Assembly (NCBI GenBank): GCA_003290165.1
Contig: QNQO01000198.1
Span: forward strand, 744,001-808,000
Direction of reading: 5' to 3'
Origin: Berberis thunbergii
Taxonomy: Eukaryota > Streptophyta > Magnoliopsida > Ranunculales > Berberidaceae
DNA length: 64,000 nucleotides
The position numbers and the translations under genes were made by a program. Below the pieces are notes generated by a model that saw nothing but the letters and a program-made list of their open reading frames with translations, was not told the DNA's origin and searched no databases. This document shows positions 1 through 11,644 of the stretch, in pieces; positions within the stretch are counted from its first letter, which is position 1; each line of letters opens with the position of its first letter.

Positions 1-360
1 GTCTCCATATGTGACATATACTTTGGAATTTGTTTCCTAGTTGGAAGCAAAGAGCTATTGTAATTACCCATCCGAAACTGATCTTCGAGATACTTGCCTT
101 AGCAGAGCTTACGGGTATTGAGGATAGTTGTGAGACATGTGGGCTTAGCATGCTGTAAGAATTTGAGTATGTTTGGCGAACTGCATTGGGCAGGCTTCGA
201 ACCGTTTGGGCCGGATCAATATTGGGCTGATACTAGGGCCTGTTATTCCTCGAGATCATCATAACACGTGTACGGCGCATAGTTGGGAACGTTTTGTTAT
301 ATCATTAGTAGCCATTGAAGGTCGTCGAGTCGACTTGGTGAATCAACAAATTTGTGTGTT
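1..360 (-). mobile_element. Ty3/gypsy LTR remnant plus a short internal stub
   Basis: Bases 1-304 resemble the minus-strand LTR at 62,549-63,229. Shared stretches include gtttcctagt(t/c)gga, a block around cttacg(g/a)gtatt, and atcat(a/g)acacgtgtac. The LTR 5' end in minus orientation reads TGATATAACAAAACG, ending at 304, matching the TGATATACCAACCCG start of the LTR at 10,960. Bases 305-360 resemble the region just inside the PPT of the other two elements. The left part lies outside the window. It is a diverged relic on the minus strand and the right limit is approximate. The 76-codon open frame at 173-403 falls in it and shows no protein family. Confidence 0.6.
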
Positions 361-397
361 TGTTGTGGTTATGGGATTGCAAGAGTATGAAGGTAAA

Positions 398-595
398 AAA
401 TAAAGATTTGAGGAAGATGGGTTATTATTACAGGAATTATGAATATCTCGAGAAGATTACAGAGAAAGTAAAGATTTGGGGAAGATGGGTTAGTATAAGG
501 GAAAAAACATATATGGGGAAGATGGTTTAATATTAAAGGAAAATAAAGATTTGGGGAAAATGGGTTAGTATTATAGACTAGAATACAAAAATTTT
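398..595. repeat. Degenerate tandem repeat
   Basis: Four imperfect copies of a motif like aaagatttggggaagatggg followed by an AT-rich spacer occur at about 400, 469, 510 and 545. Spacing varies between roughly 35 and 70 bases. No coding potential is seen. Confidence 0.55.
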
Positions 596-647
596 GGGGT
601 CAAAGAAGAATAGCCATATAACCCTAAAAACATGATTGCCGCGCACA

Positions 648-673
648 CCCCCCCCCCCCCCCCCCCCCCCCCC
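648..673. repeat. Homopolymer of 26 C
   Basis: This is an uninterrupted run of 26 C following gcgcaca. Long poly-C is uncommon in plant DNA. It may be real slippage or an assembly or sequencing artefact. Confidence 0.9.
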
Positions 674-1829
674 AAAGATGATAGAGTTGAAGGTTAAATT
701 ATGTTTGCATTGGATCTGAAATGTTCTAGACTAGGTAAACCCCCATGACTTGAAATTATAAATTATATAGACCTAGCAAAATCATTGGGTCTTTATTGTG
801 CGAATACTTGAACTTCACTTATTCTAAAGCTCGAAGTTTGCTTAAACTCCATGAAGACATCACACCACTTACAGGGTGTTTATTGGAATTAGAGATCAAA
901 CCTCTTATTAAGAAGTAACATCGAACTAGAGGTAAATCTCTAACTAGAGATGTTTGGTAAGTGTTTGTTTTAGACTCTAATTAGAGCCTTTATCTAAGTA
1001 ATAGAGTAGAGACAATATAAAAGTTTGGTTATGTGTGAAAGTCTGTCTGAACTAGACATCCAATAAACATAACATTGAGACATTAACATTTATAATTTTG
1101 AAAATTCAGATATAATGTTTAGTTAAGAAGTGTAAACAAATGCCCCCATATTTATAGATTTTGAATTTTGCATAAGGCAGTTATTAGCTATTGTAACCAC
1201 ATTGGCTTTATAAATAGCACCCAAACTTCATTTTACAAATTAGAAAAAAAACTTATGAACAAACAAATTTCAATTCAGTTATCATCTTCCTTTTTTTTAA
1301 TTATTTGAATTTTGTATTTTATATTCCTGCTATTTACTTTCAATTGTTGTATTTCAAATCCTTTATTTTTCTAAACTTTAAATTCTTGTTATTTACTTTC
1401 AATGCAATCTTCTTCCTTAGCAGTTTCTGAATTTTAGTGAGTAGTAAAAGTTCTTCTTGATTGTAGCGTTGGACTCATAACTTGATTTAAAAAAGTTAAA
1501 TTCTATACCGGGTTTCATTCACACGAATCTCTAATAGGGCCTCTCAGTAGTTTCAATTTATTTGGATTTTTAACATTTTAATCAAAATAGAATGAAAATG
1601 TATTTATGAATTAGAAAAAAGAAAAGAAGATTGGTTGAACTTATGAAAGCAATATAATTTGAGCATGAGCGAAATTGTGAATGATCAAGATAATTAGATC
1701 ATTCAAGCCCGATCAAGAATACTCAACAAAAGGGGACAAGTCGAATGATTAAATTAGAAGTGCTGGTCAAATTCAAAGTCAAGTTAGAATAAATTATAGT
1801 TGGCAATTAGACTGATCATTTCTTTACTT
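674..1829. other. Gene-free AT-rich stretch
   Basis: I see no supported gene or structured repeat. A TATA-like ctttataaatagcacc lies near 1,205 but no open frame follows it. The block is probably decayed intergenic or transposon sequence. Confidence 0.5.
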
Positions 1830-3020
1830 ACGAGAAACATTGTACTTAGCAAATACACACAATAAAGTAAATCTGCAAGAAAAGTAAATGAGACAAAGAT
1901 ATAACGTGGTTCACCGCTAAGTACAAATATTACACATCCACCATGAAACAAATATCAGGAGTACAAGTCACATATCACAACCATACACTGGGAACACTTT
2001 GCGGTAACACCTCTTGTCCTGAGTTGATACACGAAGCTTTGCTTCAACGATGCATCTCTTGCATTTCCCAACTTGCTTGCATAAAAGTCATTCTAATAAC
2101 ACTTAGAAAACATTTGAAGGTTGTTTGTATTTTTTTCTCAAATACTTGTAAGGCACATACAAATTTTATGATATTTTTTCTTTTCCCAAGGGTTTGTAAA
2201 AGCTCAAGAATCAGTGTTCTAAAAAGTGCTAGGCGGTAGGCGAGCAGGGAACTAGCGCCCAAAGGACTAGGCAGAGCCTAGGCGGGGGCTAGGCTTTTAT
2301 TTATTTATTTATTTATTATAATTTATAAAATTTAAGCATAATAACATCTAAATTACTTCCAATTCAATGCCAGGATACATATGCAAAATGTGTAAAAAAC
2401 AGAGTCTTAATTTGTTTATTTTTTTCGAACTTAAAACCAAACAATAAAAAATAATATCAGACACCCGCCCAGGAGGCCGCCTAGCCAACCCAACCCCCCC
2501 CCCCCCCCAGCTCGCCTGGGTGGCTCCCAGTCGATTTTTAGGACACTATCGATAACTCATAAACACAACTCATTATTTCATTGTTTAGGTCTATTAAAAA
2601 AACTATATACTTAAAAGCACTAATGACTTTCAGAGCCCAATTAGAGAAGAATGCTTAAATAAGAGGTGTGAAAATATGTGTGGAGAGGTCACATATTTAT
2701 AGCCCCAATGGGGGGTATTTTAGGGAGAAAAATTAGTTTTGAAAGCCCTAATCAAGTTGAGATGTGGTAGCGCTTATGTAAACTTGTTTTAATCTTGAGG
2801 CACCATGTTAAGTGTTGATTCCACAAATTGTAGATTCACGTATGTAGACTTGTTTTAGTCTTGAGAATTCATATTAAAATTTGATTCCACAAATTGTAGA
2901 TCTATGTAGAGATATACAATCCTCAAATGGAACAACCACAAACTAGATGCCACATACTTGGTACCCACGAACTTAGTTCACAATATATATTTGATATTGT
3001 TGTAGTACCTTTTGGTTACA
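1830..3020 (-). mobile_element. Probable LTR remnant, interrupted by a MITE
   Basis: The minus strand begins TGTAACCAAAAGG near 3,020. It has a TATA-like GCTATAAATATG near 2,700. Near 1,895-1,915 it holds the phrase seen on the plus strand as ataacgtggttcacc, which I know from transcribed LTR regions of plant retrotransposons. The MITE at 2,213-2,547 sits inside. No partner LTR or coding region is seen, so this could be a solo LTR or something else with a similar composition. The ends are approximate. Confidence 0.35.
2213..2547. mobile_element. MITE with GC-rich terminal inverted repeats
   Basis: The left end agtgttctaaaaa and the right end, which reads agtgtcctaaaaa on the other strand, are inverted repeats. 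Just inside are GC-rich tracts built of gctaggcgg/gcccagg-type words around an AT-rich centre. It is about 335 bp with no coding capacity. A run of 15 C lies at 2,494-2,508. The superfamily is not certain; hAT is possible, but I could not see a clean 8-bp target duplication. Confidence 0.6.
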
Positions 3021-3050
3021 CATACCTTGTGCCATAGTGTAGAGACCTAA

Positions 3051-3749
3051 TTTTTGTTTGAAGTCATGAAATATTTTACGGGCTCAATCATGATTTTTTA
3101 CAAATTTCACTAACAAATATTTTCATAAATTTTCAAATATTTATTAAAATAATTATTTTGATAAATAATTCTCTAAAAAAATATGTTTGACAAGTATTTA
3201 TGTTCTTATAGTGCGTAAATTATTGTTAGCTAGATGTGATTTTTTTTTATTTCTTAACATAAAAAACTAATCACATCATAGATTTTGTCAAAATTAATCA
3301 ATAAAAATTGGTGTGTACAATCTCTGGCGTCGATTCATTTTGAAAAAAAAAAAACTTTGAACAATTTGTGAGTCTCACAACTTTCAAAATATAATCTGAT
3401 TGGATGCTCAATTGTAATTATTCATTTTCATTTTCTCATACCTTGTCACAACATTGTTAATTAAGAAGGATTCAAATGAATAAAATTATTCGATGTGTTC
3501 TCGACCTTTTTTTAGTTAAATGAGCAAAGGCAGTCCAACTAAGCAATTGATTAAATATTTTTCTTAAAGTTTAGAGAAAATGTCTCTTAATTGATTTTAA
3601 GGGGTTAAGTTACTATTAATTAACAACTCTTAATTGATTTTCTTGCAGATCCCATAGTGTCACAAACACAATTAAACAAGTGAATAAGAGGTTTGAACTA
3701 GACAAGTTTTTGAAGGAGTACATGTACATTGGATATTGAAGCACAATGT
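3051..3749. other. Gene-free AT-rich stretch
   Basis: Nothing is recognised here. It lies between the LTR-like remnant and the MULE, whose left end I could not fix. Confidence 0.4.
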
Positions 3750-3884
3750 AAATTCATTAGATGTTCATTGGATGTTATTGCAATAAAGTTTGATGTTCTT
3801 TCAACAATGTAAATTCATTTAATGTTAATTCGATGTTAATAGCACATTGTACAAATGCCTTAACATCATTGCAATTCAAAATTT

Positions 3885-4080
3885 GACATAACACTTTCAA
3901 TAACATTCAGTACCTAACAACCTTAACATTTATTACCTAACAACCTGACATAGCACTAGCAACCTAACATAGCAACCTGACTTAGCACTTTCAATAACAT
4001 TCAATATCTAACAACCTTAACATTAAGTACCTAACAACCTGACATAACAACCAGACATAGCACTTTCAATATCATACCAT
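3885..4080. repeat. Short tandem repeats in the MULE 3' flank
   Basis: Variants of cctaacaacctgacatagca and of cactttcaataacattca recur several times in alternating order. The array lies downstream of the transposase C-terminus. Copies are imperfect, so the unit length is not exact. Confidence 0.6.
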
Positions 4081-4384
4081 ACAAACAAATATTCACTACC
4101 ATACCAACACAAGTCTTAACATAACACAAGTGCATCAGTTAGTATACCTTACCAACATAAGTCTGAGATAACATTCCTAAGATAACATTTCCATACCAAC
4201 AAACATTCAATACCACCAGAAAACACATAATGACAATGTCAATAAACAAAAAAAATTGTCTTTTACTAACTGCTTTCACCAACTCTCTATAATTGTCTTT
4301 CACTAACTGCTTTCACCAAAATGAGTCATCAAAATGAGAATGTCAATATGAGTCACCAACTGTCTAAGGTCATCTCCAGGCCCC

Positions 4385-7300
4385 CTAGGTCTCCAACTTC
4401 TTTGTCCCCTTGCAAATAGAGTTTGTCTGCACTGGATTACTGGAGGTCTCATTGGTGGGGGTCGAACTCCTTATGCAAAGGGCTGAGTTGTGAAAATGGT
4501 ACTCTGACTGTTGTGTAAAGTTGGAGCTATAGGCATCCCAGGCGGGAAGTTTGGTGGTTGTGGAGGACATATGGGCATTTCCTTTGGAGGTTCACTGTAT
4601 CCTCTTCCATTAGCAGTCGTTGCACCCATTGGTTTGTTGTTCCTTGCCCTCGTGCATTTAGGCCTCTTAGATGTTTGTCCATCTTCAGCAGTATGCTCAC
4701 TAGGAGGGTTTCTATAGGTTCTACTATTGTGACCCTCCATTCAACACTTTTGCAACTCCTATGTTCCCTATGAACCTCATCTTCATCTCTTAGGTTTCCC
4801 TGGACCTCTTTTCACTGGAGGAGGCAATACTAAGTATCTTGGCTGCCACATAAAACCCCTACTCAGACATGGAAATAAGCAAAGGATTGTACCATACACA
4901 AGCAATGAAGAGGATACTAACTTCAGCCCATTCACACATATTTCTTATGCTCACTATGCCCCTAGAGTATGCTTCCACATAGGCCTTCACAGAATGATAG
5001 AGGCTGCAGTACCTGCATCAAATGGAAATATGTATATAAGCAATGATATGGTCACTAAGGTCTTTGATTATATATGCAATGTCAATATATATAAGCAATG
5101 AGAAAACTTATACTTACTCTGCCCACTGAGGTATTTAATTGACTAGAGTCAAAATTCCATGCACACATATGACACCTGTGAGTTTCCACTGTCTACAGTC
5201 ACAATATCTAATAGATGTCTTGACTTTAAACCTATCACCAGTGTCATTATGTTGCACTATGATGAAGCCATCACTGGACCCAAACATCCTGGATTGGTTC
5301 TTCATTTCACAGTACTTGTCAATTAGCTTTTGAGCCTTAGGTACTAACCCATTGATGTCCCAAGTGCTAATTTTCACCATTTTTTCGTATATAAGCCTCA
5401 TGACAAACATGTGATAGTCATCAATGAACTTGCATATTGGTTTGTCCTTCAGGTGAATGATCCAGTTATTGAAGCTTTTACTAAAATTGTTAGTGATATG
5501 CTCTGAGTATAGCCTAGTGTCAAAATAGGTTATGCACCAACTCTTCATATCCCTATCAATCAGCCACCGATGAGCCTTTGGATTAGCTTCCTTAATCTTT
5601 TTAAATTGGGAGACATGCTCAACCTCATTGTATACCCTCATAGCCTTCCAACCCAGTCTCATCAAGAAAGTCCCACCAAAACTTGCCTTCTTGAAGTTCT
5701 TTGTACATATGCCTAAAACATAATTTATGATCTTAATCTGGAAAGAGTTGTTTTACGGCTTCAATCAAGCCTTGTTGCTGGTTAGCGATAAAGGTAAGCT
5801 TCCCGTCATGCATCTTCAACTGCATCTCAATTATGCTCAGGAAGGTGTACCAAGTCTGTTAGCATTCTGACTGCCAAATGTAGATGGCTAATGAAAACAT
5901 ACAACTTTTTCCATCCAAAGTTGTGACTGACAAACAACAATCCCCATATTTTGTCTTCAGAAGGCACCCATCCAAACCCACCAAAGGTATACCACCCATG
6001 CTGCCAACCAAGTAGACTAGCAAAAAAAGTCAAACATAAGCCTGTGAACCTTTGAACTTCATTACTTGTTGAGCATGTAGCAATGCTTCCTGGGTTAGCT
6101 GTCAACAACTCCATGCAACAAGAAGGGGCCATCTTGTAACTGTCCTCATAGCTACCAACTATTTTTGCCATCAGTTTCTGTTTTGCTTTCCACCCTACAT
6201 GGTAGCTGACTTCAACAATGTTTTCCTTCCACGCCTGTTTCACAAGGGAGCCAGGTGTGATAGATTGGAAGTGGGTGTTAAACATGAACTCACACTCCTT
6301 AGCAACAAACCTAGCATCTGCCATAGGGTGTTTCCCATCAACAATCCCTAGACATGTGTGTTGTTGCCCCATGGTCCTAATACTGATGATGTGCCCATAT
6401 TTGTTTCTTGCTGCATAGCAATGCCATTTGCATTCTTCATCTGTAAACTTGACTAAAAGCCTGTCAGGATCATTCTTCTTAAACCTCATCAGAAACGTTT
6501 TTCTTACTTCATATTTCCTCAACCAAAACCTAGCATCTACTGTGGGTCATTCCTTCCCAACCTCCAAGACCCATTCCTCATTCTCATGGTTAGCCACATG
6601 ATCACTCTCATCACCATAAACATTCTCAGTCTCAGCCACAAAACCAGCATGCACACGTGGAGGTGCCTCATTTTTAGTGCTATGGCCTGAATGATACTCC
6701 TCTTCTACTGGAAGATCGTCTAGCTCAACAAACTCAGATGGATCTGCTTCAGATGGACCAGGTTCAGATGGACATGCTTCAGATGGACCTGCTTCCTCGG
6801 CAGGTCCCTGTGGTACTACATCAGGTAGATCTTTATCTAGTTATTCTTCACTCAACTCATCATATAACTTCACTTTTGTCTTACTTGACTTTATCTCTTT
6901 CTTGCTACCATTTTTCCTTGGAGAGTATCAATCACTAGGTTTACTCTTCATTGGGGTTTGAACCTTCCTCTTGGTCCAAAACCTTTTGGCTCTGCATTTA
7001 GGCCTCAAATGAATTTTTAGTAGGGGTGGGTTGTGTTACAGGGGCATGGCCTACATCAACTATAGGCGGGGTTGAAATTGTTACATGCTCCATTACACTA
7101 ATCCCAAGACTGTTGCTTTCATGTACTTGTGCTGCAACTTTAACCTCAACAAACACATGCAAAACATCATTGTCATCAATGTCTGCATGGGTCCAAAATT
7201 AAATACATTAAGTCTTTATCATTTGTAATGTCCATCCTCACCCCATTATCCACATAGGTATGTGTTACTGTAAGGGTTAAGGCATGCTTATGTGGGTTGG

Positions 7301-7493
7301 GGATAACTTCAAGGATACTCTTATTTAACTTATCTCAATTCAGGTAATCCTCATTCACTTGTACAAACTCTATAGATAACCCATTTTTATAATGACTAAC
7401 CTTCCACAGACTAGGGATCTTTACAATCCTATTCCACTTTCCATTGTAATGGATCACTAAGTTTCAAACTTCCAGTTCTTGTCCCATTTACCA
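4385..7493 (-). pseudogene. mudrA-like MULE transposase, broken
   Basis: The protein would cut and move the MULE from its termini in the nucleus. The minus strand starts near 7,493 with MVNGTRTG, the beginning of the PB1-like N-terminal part of plant MULE transposases. 6,522-5,827 encodes the MuDR DNA-binding part and the start of the core (motif TANPGS). 5,665-5,135 encodes the C-terminal part with a SWIM zinc finger, CDC then CVH. 4,740-4,471 encodes the tail, with a zinc-knuckle remnant GHNSRTYRN in which the final Cys is Tyr. Frameshifts separate these blocks. The DDE residues cannot be assigned with confidence because the frame is lost between 5,827 and 5,665. Confidence 0.85.
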
Positions 7494-7786
7494 TTGCTGC
7501 AAACACACTGACAAAACAAAATTATACCATTTTCATTGATGTAAACAGAAGACTGAAAACATACAAACATAACAAATCATACCATTTTCACTGATGCAAA
7601 TAAAACAGACAAATAAAACAAAACTAAACCACACTATATCATGCAATCAAATGTGAATAGTAAACTGAAAAAAGAACACAAGTACAACACTAAACCACTA
7701 GCAATACTAAACAACACTAAATGAAAAGTGTGACTGATTCATAGAATCACCAACCACTAGCAACATTAAACCACACTAAATCACTT

Positions 7787-9480
7787 TCAGTTCATCCACT
7801 GAAAGGGCAGGAACTTCAATTGGCTGGACTTTTACTGACTGGGCACCTTTTGGAGCCGTATCTGTGGCATGATCATAACCTGTGTAATAAAGTTAATGCT
7901 TAGTGTCATATTATTAATGAATCAAATGCAAAGCAAACAGGATATACGTCACTGATACAAGAGAATCTGTGAAAATCGTCTGTCGAATCCAACTAAGAAC
8001 CAGAAAAATATAACCAACTGATCCAAACAAACACTTCCATAATTATGAAAAGGAGAAATATTAATGTTTGACTATTAAAAACCAATGAAGAATTTATGAG
8101 CAGGGTAAAAAATTTCATTTTAGAATGCAATGGCAGTTCAGCCCAAATGTACCATACTCGATATTTCTCTCAACATAACCTTATTACACCATTGATGAAT
8201 TTTTTTCTCCAAACCCACCACAAGAAGAGATGGAAAGGCTAGACTTAATTCCATAAAAAAGCTCAATGACTTTGAAAAATTCAAACTTTTACGTGTGTCT
8301 ATCAACTTGTTCTAACATGGAAAATAATAATATATAGGAAGAAAGGAAACAAAACATCCTCCATGCATGTGTATAATCTATTGAAGTTCGATGATTAACT
8401 TTTCATTCCAGAGAGAAATGAGTTCCAAGTTCAACATTTACCTGTTGTCTTGTTCACCGTCATGGGCATGCCATTATCAGCAGCTTTATGCATGTCATCT
8501 TCATCGCAGCAACCAAAGCAGCTCATTGTATTCTTCTAATGCAACAACTCCCTTTCAAAACCAACCATAGTTCATATCAGTAAACAAAGCTCACAGGTAA
8601 AACCATCATTAAGAACCGAATCGTTGCGAAACTAGACGAATGACATCATTTAAAGGGAAATAACCAACAAATTCAGTGTGCCCATACCATGGAAAAGACA
8701 TTACTCCCATAACAAACCCCAATTCAATGAACACAACAATTTCCATCCATCAGAATACGATTCATTATGCTGACGTCGAACACTAAAATTGTAACCTTTC
8801 TAGTCCATTGCATGTTACCCATTATTGTCACAACTCACAAGTGATAATGTTAGAAGCACACAAACAATTGATAGGGGTTTCCATTCAAATTGGTCAACCC
8901 CACTAAGTAGACCAAGTAATTCAACACAAAAACCAACCTAAACACCTACCGAGCACATAATCAACAACAAGCCCAAATGTTAAAAATTTGATTTTTACAG
9001 ATCAAGTTTCCTCCTTTTCACACTGATCATCTAGTTCACACTCATCCAGTAAACAGATCAGTCGAATTTAGACCTAATTATACTTCCATGAACCATCGAA
9101 ACTAAATCAAGCACAAAACACAGATCCACCAACAAAATTAACCTGAAATCAACCACAGATTCTCAGCTAAAACAGTGCCACTAGCATACAACCTCTCCAA
9201 TCAAAAGATCAGATTTTTCTTTTTTACCAAGAATCAAGTCAATTTTGAGTCAAAATGCTTCAAACACAAATCAAGAACAACAATTACTTCCACTAAGAAA
9301 AGAAAAGAAAAGAAAAGAAAAAAACGCAAACTTTGAAACATTGCATAACAAGAAGATCGATCTGAAGCATTAAAGTCAGGGTTTTGAGTTCAAAGTTCTC
9401 ACCTTTACCCTAGATCTAGAAACCCACCACAAGAAATCGCCCAGAAATGAAGGGGAGACTTACCTTCGGTTGAGTTTTCA
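7787..9480 (-). pseudogene. Pti1-like protein kinase, 5' end only
   Basis: Pti1-like kinases are membrane-anchored cytoplasmic kinases in immune and oxidative signalling. Exon 1 (8,526-8,442) starts MSCFGCC, the typical Cys-rich acylation end, and stops at a GT donor (gtaaatg). Exon 2 starts at 7,879 after ttattacacag. The phase joins cleanly and reads APKGAQSVKVQPIEVPAL, a family signature, then SVDELK. At about 7,787 the match stops: where the family continues with EVTDNFG, this sequence reads V, I, stop. The whole kinase domain is absent. Upstream, a probable 5'UTR exon ends at a donor near 9,465 (gaag|gtaagtc). The fragment lies directly upstream of the MULE transposase in the same direction, either captured by the MULE or split by its insertion. 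Confidence 0.8.
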
Positions 9481-10450
9481 TTTGGGAGGAGCTTTTCGGC
9501 GAGGGAATGCGCGACAGAGCTTCTTCTCTTCTCCTTCTGTCGGTTGAGACGATGATGGGGAGAGGGTGGCGAGGGATAGCTTTGTTTGGGGAGAGGGAGG
9601 GCCTTCTCTGTCGAGATGGAAAATGGGGAGAGGGAGAGGGAGAGGGAAGGTTAGCTCTGAGACTGAAAATGGGGAGAGCTTGCCCCATTCCCTCCTTCTC
9701 CCCCAAATTTTCGACTTTCCCTCTTTTTTTTTTCTTTTTTTTTTACCACGTACGTAAGCTCTGCGCGTGCGACCCAACCTCCCTCGCCCAAAACCTCGCC
9801 CAAGACCTCGACATCTAGAATCGCTCAAATCATATCATTCACACCATCCATCCAAACATGCATTACATATAGAAGTACCAAAATGAAAACCCTAAAATAG
9901 CAAAGAAGACTTACAATATATCACGCCAATGAACAGGAAAAGGTTTCACGTTTTCTTCAGTGTCTGAAGGAATGAATCTCACCTCAGATTTGGCTCATTG
10001 CTTGGAATCTGACTGAAAAAGTCACCAAAATCACTGAACGAGCTACAAAGGCAGTGCTCCCATCATCATCGCTACCACTGATTGTGATTTTGACACCAAA
10101 AACAACCTTCTTCCTCTTCTTCGTTTCAGTATTATGCTTCTTCATTTCAGTGAGAAATCAGAGAGAGTGAAAACTCCGAGAGAAAGGAGAAACGGAACAA
10201 AAAGAATGAAAACGGTGGAAGTTTTCCTTCCACTCTTCATCCCTTCAATGGTACGAGTTGACAGGGAGTTAACCCTAGTCGTCCTCGTGCCTGGTTCAGG
10301 TAACGGACGGTTGGGATTGACATGTTATCACATCAGGCGTGATAAGCACGCGAAGGGCACTTTCGTCATGCAAAATAGAAAGAATGGTGACACGTGAGGT
10401 GTTTGATAGTCAAGGAGTGTTGACTATTAGTCTGAGGGGAAAAGTGCAAT
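9481..10450 (-). promoter_or_regulatory. Candidate Pti1-like 5'UTR/promoter and MULE terminal DNA
   Basis: 9,481-9,830 (minus strand) is a pyrimidine-rich leader with ctctccctctccc-type words, as in plant 5'UTRs, preceded by sequence that may hold the promoter of the captured fragment. A minus-strand frame starting at 10,147 (MKKHNTETKKRKK) runs for about 55 codons and is not recognised. The block 10,240-10,450 looks like the MULE terminus. No promoter element can be proved from sequence alone. Confidence 0.35.
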
Positions 10451-10470
10451 ATAAATGTTAATTGGGGGCA

Positions 10471-10959
10471 AAATTGAATTAGCTATATGAGCCACGGATC
10501 CTGAATGCTGCATTTGAGCAATTTATGTCTTAAAAGCCATGGATTAAAGAAAACCAACAATTTGAACACAAAATTAATTAATGCTATTATGAAAATGACA
10601 AATAACATCCCTTTCATGTCAACACCATTTTACGAGTCATGAGATGTTGAGCAAGATCTTTGTGGATATTTCACATGTTACAGTAGAACCTCGATAATTT
10701 ATTCCTGGATAAATTAATAACCACAGTTAAATAACATTGTTGGTCATTCTTGACTTAGACATAACGTGCTAAATTAATAATTCACTAAATTTGTAATATA
10801 CTACATTATAGAAAATGCATATAGCTCTCATGTAATATATAAATAAACAATTTCTTGATGCATAGTGCCTATGACTCGACTATGAGACCGTTTAGATGTC
10901 AAGCCATTGTTGTTTATATGATGTAACACAATGGCTTTTGTTTATTTAATAGAGTTTTA
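10471..10959. other. Gene-free spacer between MULE and gypsy element
   Basis: AT-rich sequence with no recognisable gene or repeat. The Ty3/gypsy 5' LTR begins immediately after it. Confidence 0.45.
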
Positions 10960-11568
10960 TGATATACCAACCCGTCTTGTAATCCACAATGTACATGTGG
11001 CATGATGATCTCGTCAACATAGTGGGGTGGGTCTGAATGAGCGCCCAATATGATCCAACCCAACAAATAGAGAACCAGGCCCATATCACTTCAAGCCCAC
11101 TGAGGCGAGTATCTAAGAGTTTGACCAAGATAACAAAGTTGTATCCGACCCATAAGTCAAATGGACAAGCTCAATACCCATAAGACCTAATAAAGCAAGT
11201 ATCTAAAAATTTGACCATAGACAACATGCCAATAAGACATTGACTCCTATTAGGAAACAAAGATCAGTGTATAAGTCGTGCATGAAAACTCTCCTGCATG
11301 GACAAATCTCAAAATGGAAAGGATCTCTAACAAATACCTTTCCTTAGACCACGCCACCAAAGGCATAGCCGAACAATTACTATTGCATAATAAATAGATA
11401 ACAAGGTTGAGGAACTAAGGTACGCTATAAAACCAGAATCTCAAGCAATACACCTTTCTCATGCCTTGTCTGACTTTAGCATCGAAGTGCCATCGGCCTC
11501 CACAATGGTGGTATTTGGCTCACGTTTGTTCCTTGTGCAAGTCAAAGAGAACGAAAACAGATCTATCA
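10960..11568 (+). repeat. 5' LTR of the gypsy element
   Basis: It starts TGATATACC and ends ATCTATCA. It matches 36,007-36,432 over its first two thirds, including shared phrases for catgatgatctcatcaa, cactctcctgcatggacaa and accacgccaccaaaggcat. A TATA-like gctataaaacc lies near 11,427. Confidence 0.88.
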
Positions 11569-11590
11569 TTTTGGCACCGATCGTGGGAAA
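11569..11590 (+). promoter_or_regulatory. Primer binding site
   Basis: ttttggcaccgatcgtggga follows the LTR end directly. It resembles the TTTGGCGCCGTCTGTGGGA-type primer sites of plant Tat-like elements, with one or two changes. Confidence 0.7.
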
Positions 11591-11644
11591 TGACGAAAAT
11601 CCTAAGAAAAAAGAAATAACACCCCTTAATTACAGTCTGAAAAT

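Larger units (their letters stand above)
3750..10470 (-). mobile_element. Mutator-like element (MULE) carrying a host gene fragment
   Basis: The block contains a decayed mudrA-type transposase (about 7,493 down to 4,385) with a Pti1-like kinase 5' fragment upstream (about 9,480-7,787). The right end (10,240-10,470) has phrases typical of MULE termini as I know them, such as ggggaaaagtgcaa and gggggcaaaattgaa. I did not find the matching left terminus or a 9-bp target duplication, so the outer limits are estimates. This may be a non-TIR MULE or one with an eroded end. Confidence 0.55.

Noticed and set aside
5139..5333. Plus-strand frames over the MULE transposase (also 6,218 and 6,738)
   Set aside because: They are shadows of the minus-strand transposase, which has clear domain motifs.
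9507..9818. Plus-strand 103-codon open frame rich in Gly/Arg/Glu
   Set aside because: It is the complement of a pyrimidine-rich leader on the minus strand; low complexity and no family.
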